Source of the DNA: VAXT01 sp963728535 | GTDB taxonomy: Bacteria; Actinomycetota; Thermoleophilia; Gaiellales; Gaiellaceae | Direction: 5' to 3' | Length of the DNA: 64,000 nucleotides | Assembly: GCA_963728535.1 (NCBI GenBank) | Contig: CAVSKK010000001.1 | Coordinates: 124,001-188,000 of the forward strand | Shown here: positions 42,017 through 49,399 of the stretch, one piece after another | Layout of the letters: every line of letters starts with the position of its first letter | Position numbering within the stretch: the first letter of the stretch is position 1 | Position numbers and translations under genes: made by a program | The notes under the pieces: generated by a model | What the model was told of the DNA's origin: nothing | Database searches by the model: none | Seen by the model: the letters and a program-made list of their open reading frames with translations, nothing else

Positions 42017-42180
42017 CTCTCGCTTCCCTGACCGGCGGCGGCGCTCCGCCCGCGCAGAGTCCGGCACCACCCGCCGCCTCGCGCCGCTGAGCGCCCTCCA
42101 GCCGGCGGCCCGTGCGGCCCAGCACTGTCCCCCGGCCTACGGGCGCTCAGCGACACGTCAGGAAACCGAGAGGGGAGAGG
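42017..42180 (+). repeat. Second copy of the tRNA-Leu downstream sequence
   Basis: Diverged copy of 38971-39141: CTCTCGCTTCCCTGACCGGCGGCG, CACCCGCCGCCTCGCGCCGC and GTCAGGAAACCGAGAG are in the same order and spacing. It shows that the tRNA end plus about 165 bases was duplicated as a unit. Confidence 0.75.
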
Positions 42181-42287
42181 AACGGTTCGATTCGGTGACT
42201 CCTCCCTTCGCTGAACGGCGCGGCCGTTCCGCGCCCCTTGTAAAGAATCGGCAGATGCTGTAGGACCGGCTCCGGGGAAGGAGGGGA

Positions 42288-43937
42288 ATGAAGCGAGCGA
42301 TCTGGCCGGCCGGTCTTGTCCTACTTGCGCTCGTGCTCTGCGCGGCGGCTCCCGCGCCGGACGTTCGCGCAGCGCCGCCGCGGACCGTCGCGCACGGTGA
42401 CGCGGCTCGGCCTGGTTTTCCGTTCCCGAGCGCTCTCCCCGGCCGGGCGAGCGGCGCTGAAGTCTGGGGGTCCGGCGTCGCTTTCGACGGGACGAACTAC
42501 CTCGTCGTCTGGGCCGACCTACGCCAGGGTGACTCGATCATCTACGGCGCCCGCGTCAGTCCGGACGGGACCGTGCTCGACCCGGACGGATTCGCCATCT
42601 CCGCGGCCGCAGGCGGAGCGCCGACAGTCGCCTTCGACGGCACCAACTACCTCGTCATCTGGAACAACCAGGGGCTGTCGATCGTCGGGGCACGCGTCAG
42701 CCCGGACGGGACCGTGCTCGATCAGGACGGATTCACCATCTCCGCGGCGGGGGGCCCAGGGAAGGCGCTCGCCTTCGACGGCACCAACTACCTCGTCGTC
42801 TGGAGCACCGAGGACTCGGTCCGCGGGGCCCGCGTCGATTCTGGCGGTACCGTGCTCGACCCCTCGGGGATCTTGATCGCGGCGAGAGGGGGATTCACCG
42901 AGACCTTGCCGTCGGTCGCGTTCGACGGGACGAACTTCCTCGTCGTCTGGGAGGAAACCCCGTGCCACCGCATCTTGGGCAGGCTGGTCAGCCAGGACGG
43001 GGTCGCGGACGACGACGGTAGCTTCCTGATCTCGTACTGTTCAGAGCCCGGGGAGAAGGTCGGGGTCCGCAAGATGGATCCTGCCGGGAAAGAGTGGATC
43101 CGCAAGTTCGATCCGGCTGTCGCGTTCGACGGCGTTAATTACCTCGTGACCTGGGTCGACTTCTACGGCGATTTTTCGGGGTACTGGGTGAACATCGCCG
43201 GCGCCCGCGTGACCCCCGACAGGAACGTGCTCGGCAAGCTCGGCCTCACCGGAGGGGGGTTTTACGGAACCCGTTCGTGGCCGTCGCTCGTCTTCGGCGG
43301 TTCGACGTACCTCGTCGTCTGGAACGACGGCCTGACGGTCCGCGCGGGCCGCGTGACGCGCGATGGGTCCGGCCTCGATCCGAACGGGTTGACGCTGTCC
43401 GCGCCTGACGCTCACTTTTCCGTGGACGCCTTCGACGGCACGAACTACCTTGCCGTCTGGGACAACGGTGTCGATGTCTTCGGTTCGCGCGTGACCCAAG
43501 AGGGCGGTCTGCTCGATGGGAACGGATTCCAGATCACGAGAAATGGTCCACCACCTCCACCACCTCCACCACCTCCACCACCTCCACCACCTCCACCGCC
43601 GCCGCCACCTCCGCCTCCACCTCCGCCTCCACCTCCGCCGCCTCCACCTCCGCCGCCTCCACCTCCACCGCCACCGCCACCGCCACCGCCACCGCCACCG
43701 CCACCGCCACCGCCACCGCCACCGCCACCGCCTCCGGCCGTTCGGTGCGTTGTGCCGAGGGTGATCGGCTTGAGGCTTCGCCAGGCCCGCACGCGGATCC
43801 GCGCGAGGCGCTGCTCCGTCGGTCGTATCCGCCGGGCTCGCTCCAGGCGAGTGGGCCGCGTGATCGCCCAGAGCCCGAGGGCGGGCAGGAGGCTCGCACG
43901 CGGCACCAGGGTGAACCTGGTGCTCGGCCGCAGATAA
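42288..43937 (+). CDS. Secreted propeller-like repeat protein with polyproline linker and PASTA tail
   Basis: A 549-residue protein, fully open. Signal peptide (IWPAGLVLLALVLCAAAPAP), then seven repeats around AFDGTNYLVVW, each usually followed by GARVSPDGTVLDPDGFxIS, suggesting a seven-bladed propeller. About 63 prolines follow (43548-43737) and then the PASTA module (CVVPRVIGLRLRQARTRI to VNLVLGRR). The ATG has a strong ribosome binding site (AAGGAGGGG, 42278-42286). The last 200 bases are nearly identical to those of its neighbours. Ligand or enzymatic role unknown. Confidence 0.87.
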   Translation: MKRAIWPAGLVLLALVLCAAAPAPDVRAAPPRTVAHGDAARPGFPFPSALPGRASGAEVWGSGVAFDGTNYLVVWADLRQGDSIIYGARVSPDGTVLDPDGFAISAAAGGAPTVAFDGTNYLVIWNNQGLSIVGARVSPDGTVLDQDGFTISAAGGPGKALAFDGTNYLVVWSTEDSVRGARVDSGGTVLDPSGILIAARGGFTETLPSVAFDGTNFLVVWEETPCHRILGRLVSQDGVADDDGSFLISYCSEPGEKVGVRKMDPAGKEWIRKFDPAVAFDGVNYLVTWVDFYGDFSGYWVNIAGARVTPDRNVLGKLGLTGGGFYGTRSWPSLVFGGSTYLVVWNDGLTVRAGRVTRDGSGLDPNGLTLSAPDAHFSVDAFDGTNYLAVWDNGVDVFGSRVTQEGGLLDGNGFQITRNGPPPPPPPPPPPPPPPPPPPPPPPPPPPPPPPPPPPPPPPPPPPPPPPPPPPPPPPPPPPPPPPAVRCVVPRVIGLRLRQARTRIRARRCSVGRIRRARSRRVGRVIAQSPRAGRRLARGTRVNLVLGRR

Positions 43938-44061
43938 CGGTTCCCGTCGTGGCAGCGAGCGGCAGCGAGGAGCCTGGCTGCCAGTTGGAGTCCGCTGGCG
44001 AATGTCATATCGTCCAGTGCAGGGGTTTCCCACGAGGGAGTAGCGGGTTGGAGGACGAAGC

Positions 44062-46089
44062 GTGAAGCGGCAGGCGGCACGAGGACCCCGCAAGGCGTTG
44101 CCCGGCCTTCTTGTCGTCGCCACCGTCGCCCTCCTCACTGGCGCCTCTCCAGTATTCGCAGGCCCACCACCGCTTTGCGGTGGGGCCATCACGATCCCCG
44201 ACTCGGGGCCCGCGACGCCTTATCCGTCGACGTGCGAGATCTCCGGTCGGGAAGGGCTCGTGACCGAGGTCTACTTGTCTCTCGACGGACTCGGCCACAC
44301 GTACCCGGACGACATCGACATCCTGCTCGTGGGTCCAGCCGGACAGAACGCGATTGTGATGTCGGACGTCGGCGGCAGCATCGAAGCAATGCACCTGACC
44401 ATCGGGCTGAACGATGCTGCGGGCTCGCCGCTCCCAGACTCGGGGCCCCTCGTTAGCGGCACCTTCCAGCCCACGAACTTCGGTGAGGACGACCTCTTCC
44501 CGGCACCCGCGCCCATGCCGAGCGGGGGCAGCGCGCTTTCCGTCTTCAACGGGACGAATCCAAACGGGAATTGGAGCCTGTATGTCGTCGACGACCGCGG
44601 CGGCGACTCTGGCAGCACCCCCGCATGGGGCCTGGTGGTCATCACCGGCCCTCCGCCTCCGCCTCCACCTCCACCTCCACCTCCACCACCGCCTCCGCCG
44701 CCGCCGCCACCACCTCCGCAGCCGTGCGTGCTCCAGCCGTGGGGGCACGCGGCTCAGTTCCCGGGCGGGACGATCCAGTCGCCTGCCGCGGCGAGCGACG
44801 GCACGTACCTCTACGCCGGAACCGGTAATACGTCGGGCGTTCCGATCGACGACTTCTACCGCTACGACCCGAGCAACAACACCTGGACCCCGCGGGCGAA
44901 CGCGCCCGTGGCGCTCTACGACGCTCGGGCCGCCTACGCAGCGAACGTGAACAAGGTCATCCTCTTCGGCGGGATCGACTCCGGTTTCAACGTTCTCAAT
45001 ACGACCTTCGTCTACGACGTCGCGTCGAACACCTGGTCGACCGGCGCTCCGATGCCTGAAGCACGCTACTTCCCGAACGTCGCGTACTACCCAGGCAACG
45101 GGAGGATCTACGTCATCGGGGGCTTCGACGGACAGTTCGTCGAGTCGAGCCAGACCTGGGAGTACGACCCCGGTGCCAACACGTGGAACATCGGCCGCGC
45201 ACCCGTTCCCGAGCCCATGGGAGGAAGCGGTACGAACATTCCCTTCATGAGCCAGCACATCTACCTGGCCGGGAGCTTCGGCAGTGGTGCGACGACGCTG
45301 CACTACCGCTATGACATCGCGGGTGACAGCTGGGCCGCGATGGCGCCTGTACCGACACCTGTCTACGAGCCGGCAGGTGGATCGGTCGGCGGTCTGGCCT
45401 ACATCATGGGTGGCGGAACGCCGTCCTTCTCCGTTCTCGGGCGATTCGTCCAGAAGGTCTGGGGGACCGCGCCGAGCGCGCTCAACACGACGTATGGGTA
45501 CCGCTTCTCACAAGACTTCTGGGAAACCGGGCCGCCTCTGAACACGCCTCGAGCATTCACGGCCGGCGCGGCCGTCGGCGACTACGCGCTCATGGTCGTG
45601 ACCGGCTTCGACGGGTCTGGCGACACGAACACCGTCGAACGGGCGGAGTGCCAGATGCCACCGCCACCGCCGCCTCCACCTCCACCTCCACCTCCACCGC
45701 CACCTCCGCCACCGCCACCGCCGCCACCTCCTCCTCCGCCGCCTCCGCCACCTCCGCCGCCACCTCCACCACCTGCGCCTCCTCCGCCGCCTCCTCCACC
45801 GCCGCCTCCGCCGCCACTACCTCCTCCGCCACCACCTCCTCCTCCGCCACCACCTCCTCCTCCACCTCCGCCACCACCACCCCCGCCACGGGTGCGCTGC
45901 GTTGTGCCGAGAGTGATCGGCTTGAGGCTTCGCAAGGCCCGCACGCGGATCCGCGCGAGACGCTGCTCCGTCGGTCGCATCCGTCGTGCCCGCTCCAGGC
46001 GAGTGGGCCGCGTGATCGCCCAGAGCCCGCGGCCGGGCAGGAGGCTTGCACGGGGCGCCCGGGTGAACCTGGTGGTCGGCCGCAGGTAG
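44062..46089 (+). CDS. Secreted P-domain and kelch-repeat protein with two polyproline linkers and PASTA tail
   Basis: A 675-residue protein. Order: signal peptide (GLLVVATVALLTGASPVFA); a proprotein-convertase P domain (about 35-195, DDIDILLVGPAGQNAIVMSD to NGNWSLYVVDD); a first polyproline linker of about 24 residues; kelch repeats (about 225-525, YRYDPSNNTWTPRANAPV, WEYDPGANTW); a second proline stretch of about 75 residues (45658-45886); and the PASTA module. P domains usually sit beside subtilisin-like proteases, but no protease domain is present. Start GTG 44062, after GGAGG. Frame intact throughout. Confidence 0.88.
   Translation: MKRQAARGPRKALPGLLVVATVALLTGASPVFAGPPPLCGGAITIPDSGPATPYPSTCEISGREGLVTEVYLSLDGLGHTYPDDIDILLVGPAGQNAIVMSDVGGSIEAMHLTIGLNDAAGSPLPDSGPLVSGTFQPTNFGEDDLFPAPAPMPSGGSALSVFNGTNPNGNWSLYVVDDRGGDSGSTPAWGLVVITGPPPPPPPPPPPPPPPPPPPPPPPQPCVLQPWGHAAQFPGGTIQSPAAASDGTYLYAGTGNTSGVPIDDFYRYDPSNNTWTPRANAPVALYDARAAYAANVNKVILFGGIDSGFNVLNTTFVYDVASNTWSTGAPMPEARYFPNVAYYPGNGRIYVIGGFDGQFVESSQTWEYDPGANTWNIGRAPVPEPMGGSGTNIPFMSQHIYLAGSFGSGATTLHYRYDIAGDSWAAMAPVPTPVYEPAGGSVGGLAYIMGGGTPSFSVLGRFVQKVWGTAPSALNTTYGYRFSQDFWETGPPLNTPRAFTAGAAVGDYALMVVTGFDGSGDTNTVERAECQMPPPPPPPPPPPPPPPPPPPPPPPPPPPPPPPPPPPPPPPAPPPPPPPPPPPPPLPPPPPPPPPPPPPPPPPPPPPPPRVRCVVPRVIGLRLRKARTRIRARRCSVGRIRRARSRRVGRVIAQSPRPGRRLARGARVNLVVGRR
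45658..45886 (+). repeat. CCN-rich tract encoding a ~75-residue polyproline linker
   Basis: Mixed CCA/CCT/CCG codons with one Ala and one Leu interruption. It is the longest of the linkers and is in frame with the PASTA tail. Confidence 0.8.
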
Positions 46090-46130
46090 TCCCGCCCCGG
46101 CACTTCACAGACGCCGGAAAGCAGGAACCG

Positions 46131-47474
46131 TTATCGCGCGCGTCCGCGGCTGACGACGAGGCCGACTTTGCTGCGCGTCGGCAGCACCGTTCCGGGCTTG
46201 GGCTTCTGCGAGATCACACGCCCCTTCTTGACGGTCTTCGAGTATGTGCGGCGGACCTTCCCGACGCGGCAATCCGTCCGCGACATCATTCGCATCGTTC
46301 TCAGCAGCGTCTTCCCCGCGACCTTTGGGACCACGCAGAGACCGGTCGCGTTGGCGAGCACCGAGACGCTGTCGGCGACGTTGGCGGTGGTCAGCTCCGG
46401 CTTGGCGTCGCCGTTCAGGTCGCCGATCGCGATCGAGACGGGTAAGTCGCCGGTTGCGTAGTCGAGCTTGGCCTGGAAGGTGCCGTCGCCCCAGTTGGGG
46501 AGGACCGAGACGGTGTTCTCATCTGCGTTCGCGGTCGCTAGCTCCGGCTTGCCATCGGCGTTCAGGTCGCCGATCGCGATCGAGTAGGGCCCGTTGCCGA
46601 CTGCGTAGTCGAGCTTCGCCTGGAAGCTGCCGTCGCCCATGTTGGCGAGCACGGAGACACTGCTCTGGCGCGAGTTGGCGGTGGCGAGGTCCGGCTTTCC
46701 GTCGGCGTTCAGGTCGCCGATCGCGATCGAGTAAGGCCCGTTGCCGGCTGGGTAGTCGAATTTCACGCCGAACGTGCCGTCGCCTCTGTTGGCGAGCACG
46801 GAGACGTCGTTGGCGTCGAGGTTGGCGGTGGCGAGCTCAGGCTTACCGTCGCCGTTCAGGTCGCCGATCGCGATCGAGTTAGGGCCGTAGTCGACCGCAT
46901 AGTCGAGCTTGGCCCCGAACGTGCCGTCACCCTGGTTCGCGAGCACGGAGACGCTGTCAGCCCCACCGTTCGCTGTCGCGAGCTCCGGCTTGCGGTCGCC
47001 GTTCAGGTCGCCGATCGCGATCGCGTAAGGGAGGCTGCCGGTTGCGTAGTCGAGCTTCGCTCGGAAGCTGCCGTCGCCCCGGTTGCCGAGCACGGAGACG
47101 GTGTTCGCCTGACCGTTCGCGATCGCCAGCTCCGGCTTGCCGTCGCCGTTCAGGTCGCCGATCGCGATCGCGTAAGGGAGGCTGCTGGTGGCGTAGTCGC
47201 GCTTCGCCTGGAAGGTGCCGTCGCCTGTGTTGGCCAGGACCGAGACGCTGCCCGCGCCGCGATTCGCGGTGGCCAGGTCTGGCTTGCCGTCGCCGTTCAG
47301 GTCGCCGATCGCGACCGAGACAGGTCCGGGTCCGGTTGCATAGCTGCTCGGGGGAGCAAACGAAGGTGCTGAACCGGTGGGCGCAGCGGCGGACACCGAG
47401 GTGCCGAGGACGAGCGAGCCGGCGAGGCCGACGACTTTCATGCGCTGGACATTCCGAATGCGGAGAGTCTTCAT
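46131..47474 (-). CDS. Secreted FG-GAP/VCBS repeat protein with PASTA-like tail
   Basis: A 447-residue protein with a signal peptide (VVGLAGSLVLGTSVSAAAP) and seven repeats of about 46 residues, each with SIAIGDLNGDGKPELATAN and SVSVLAN.GDGTF.AKLDYA. DxNxDGxxD is a calcium-binding loop, typical of integrin-like FG-GAP propellers. The C-terminus is a diverged PASTA module (CVVPKVAGKTLLRTMRMM, DCRVGKVRRTYSK, SQKPKPGTVL) joined without a proline linker. The repeats are close to direct DNA repeats of about 138 bases. ATG follows an AGGAGG sequence at 13 bases. It is convergent with the P-domain gene. Confidence 0.87.
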   Translation of the reverse strand: MKTLRIRNVQRMKVVGLAGSLVLGTSVSAAAPTGSAPSFAPPSSYATGPGPVSVAIGDLNGDGKPDLATANRGAGSVSVLANTGDGTFQAKRDYATSSLPYAIAIGDLNGDGKPELAIANGQANTVSVLGNRGDGSFRAKLDYATGSLPYAIAIGDLNGDRKPELATANGGADSVSVLANQGDGTFGAKLDYAVDYGPNSIAIGDLNGDGKPELATANLDANDVSVLANRGDGTFGVKFDYPAGNGPYSIAIGDLNADGKPDLATANSRQSSVSVLANMGDGSFQAKLDYAVGNGPYSIAIGDLNADGKPELATANADENTVSVLPNWGDGTFQAKLDYATGDLPVSIAIGDLNGDAKPELTTANVADSVSVLANATGLCVVPKVAGKTLLRTMRMMSRTDCRVGKVRRTYSKTVKKGRVISQKPKPGTVLPTRSKVGLVVSRGRAR

Positions 47475-47612
47475 TTCCGCATCAGTTCCTCCTGCTTCGC
47501 TGCATCAGCACCCGTCACGCTCGTTCGCGATGCAGGCTAACGCCGCACGCGCGGCATTTCTCGTTGGGAATCGGATGTGAGAAAGTTGCCGGAGGCGCCT
47601 AGGGGAGAGCTG

Positions 47613-49247
47613 ATGACTAAGGGACTCATCGTCGCGGCCGGGGTTGCGGCTTCGTGCGTCTGGCTCGCAGTCGGGCTCGGTGGGGCCGCGGCCGGCGGCA
47701 CCGAGAGCAGAATCGAGCCGCGGGTCCTGCTCGATACCGCGGGCGGGCGTCGTCGGGCGCCTTTCGTGGTCCGCTTGAGGTCGCAGGCCGACCTGACCGG
47801 TGCCTACCGGATCAAGAACGAGGACGCTCGGGGCTGGTACGTCTACCGAGCGCTGAGGCGAACGGCCGCCCGGACACAGCGGCCGATCCAGGCGCTGCTC
47901 GCCTCGCGTGGCGCCTCGTTCAGATCGTTCTGGGCCGCGAACGTGATCGTCGCAAGCGGCGACAGGTCCCTCGTCGAAGACCTGGCCGCACGCCCGGACG
48001 TGGCCGCGATCGAGTCGAATCGCAGCTCGGGCCGGCTGCCCAATGAGGAGCGGAGCTCCGACACGGCGCGCTTGCCGCAAACGGTCGAGCCCGGCGTCAG
48101 CCAGGTGCACGCGCCCGACCTCTGGGCGCTCGGCTACACGGGCCAGGACATCGTCGTGGCCAACCAGGACACGGGCATCCGCTGGACCCACGATGCGCTC
48201 ACGCCGCACTACCGCGGCTGGAACGGCTCGGCCGCAGACCACAACTACAACTGGTGGGACGCAATTCACAGCGGCGGCGGATCGTGCGCGCCGAACCATC
48301 AGGAGCCGTGTGACGACAACGGCCATGGCACCCACACCACCGGCACCGCGATCGGCGACGACGGCGGCGGCAATCAGATCGGCGTCGCGCCGGGCGCGAA
48401 GTGGATCGGCTGCCGGAACATGGACCAGGGGAACGGAACGCCGGCGAGCTACATCGAGTGCTTCCAGTTCTTCCTGGCGCCGACCGACCTGAGCGGGCAG
48501 AACGCCGATCCGACGAGGCGCCCGCATGTGGAGAGCAACAGCTGGCATTGCCCGCCGAGCCAAGGCTGTGCCGCGGAGACACTGCAACAGATTGTCGAGA
48601 ACAGCGAGGCCGCCGGCATCTTCGTGGAGGCTTCGGCCGACAGCTACGGCCCGGGCTGCAGCACGCTCGCCGATCCACCGGCCATCTACGCCGCCTCGTT
48701 CACGACCGGGGCGATCAACGGCAGCACGACCGCGCTCGCGAGCTTCAGCAGCCGGGGACCCGTGGCGATCGACGGCTCGAACCGCATCAAGCCGGACATC
48801 GTCGCGCCTGGAGTGAACGTCCGCTCCTCCGTGAGCGGCAGCGACTCGGCGTACTCCTCCCTGAGCGGCACGGCGATGGCGGGGCCGCACGTGGTCGGTG
48901 TCGTCGCTCTCCTCTGGTCGGCGATCCCGAGCCTCTCACGAGACATCGCGGCGACCAAGGAGCTCTTGGCGAGCACGGCCGACCCGAACGTGATCGTCAC
49001 CAACGGGACGCAGTGCGGCGGCATCGACCACGTCCCCAACAACCACTTCGGCTGGGGGCTCGTCGATGCCCTCGCCGCCTACAACGGCGGGCCTCCTCCG
49101 CCGCCGCCTCCGCCACCTCCCCGCCGCTTCCGCCACCTCCGCCGCCACCTCCGCCGCCGCCTCCGCCGCCGCCCCTACCGCCGCCTCCGCCTCCGCCGCC
49201 GCCACCCCCGGTCCTATCGCTGCATTGTGCCAAGGGTGATCGGCTGA
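47613..49247 (+). CDS. Subtilisin-fold (S8) protein lacking catalytic Ser, polyproline linker and degraded PASTA tail
   Basis: Signal peptide (GLIVAAGVAASCVWLAVGLG), an inhibitor-I9-like prodomain (about 45-130), then an S8 domain (about 150-485). Asp186 (NQDTGI) and His238 (NGHGTHTTGT) are intact. At the nucleophile the usual GTSMA is GTAMA (Ala421), and the oxyanion Asn region SAGNSG reads SADSYG (Ser344). It should be an inactive pseudoprotease. ATG 47613 is chosen for its AGGGGAGAGCTG ribosome site over GTG 47577. After the proline linker the frame wobbles. TGA at 49245-49247 arises from a missing C (GGCTGAGG for GGCCTGAGG). Remains of the PASTA tail continue to about 49390. Confidence 0.83.
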   Translation: MTKGLIVAAGVAASCVWLAVGLGGAAAGGTESRIEPRVLLDTAGGRRRAPFVVRLRSQADLTGAYRIKNEDARGWYVYRALRRTAARTQRPIQALLASRGASFRSFWAANVIVASGDRSLVEDLAARPDVAAIESNRSSGRLPNEERSSDTARLPQTVEPGVSQVHAPDLWALGYTGQDIVVANQDTGIRWTHDALTPHYRGWNGSAADHNYNWWDAIHSGGGSCAPNHQEPCDDNGHGTHTTGTAIGDDGGGNQIGVAPGAKWIGCRNMDQGNGTPASYIECFQFFLAPTDLSGQNADPTRRPHVESNSWHCPPSQGCAAETLQQIVENSEAAGIFVEASADSYGPGCSTLADPPAIYAASFTTGAINGSTTALASFSSRGPVAIDGSNRIKPDIVAPGVNVRSSVSGSDSAYSSLSGTAMAGPHVVGVVALLWSAIPSLSRDIAATKELLASTADPNVIVTNGTQCGGIDHVPNNHFGWGLVDALAAYNGGPPPPPPPPPPRRFRHLRRHLRRRLRRRPYRRLRLRRRHPRSYRCIVPRVIG

Positions 49248-49399
49248 GGCTTCGCACGGCGAGGATTCGGATCCGCAGCGAGGAACTGCTCGGTCGGTCG
49301 CATCCGCCGCGCTCACTCGCAGGCGGGTGGGCCGCGTGATCTCGCCAGAGCCCGCAACCAGGCACACGAAGACGGCCCGGTACAAGGGTGAAACTAGTC

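Noticed and set aside
38971..42287. Intact prophage or integrative element at tRNA-Leu
   Set aside because: No integrase, excisionase, relaxase or phage structural gene is present in either frame set. Only attachment-site-like duplications support mobility.
43548..43737. Gly-rich or His-rich proteins in alternative frames of the proline tracts
   Set aside because: Poly-Gly and HHLHHL frames arise from CCN repeats read on the other strand or out of frame. Only the proline frame joins a signal peptide to a PASTA tail.
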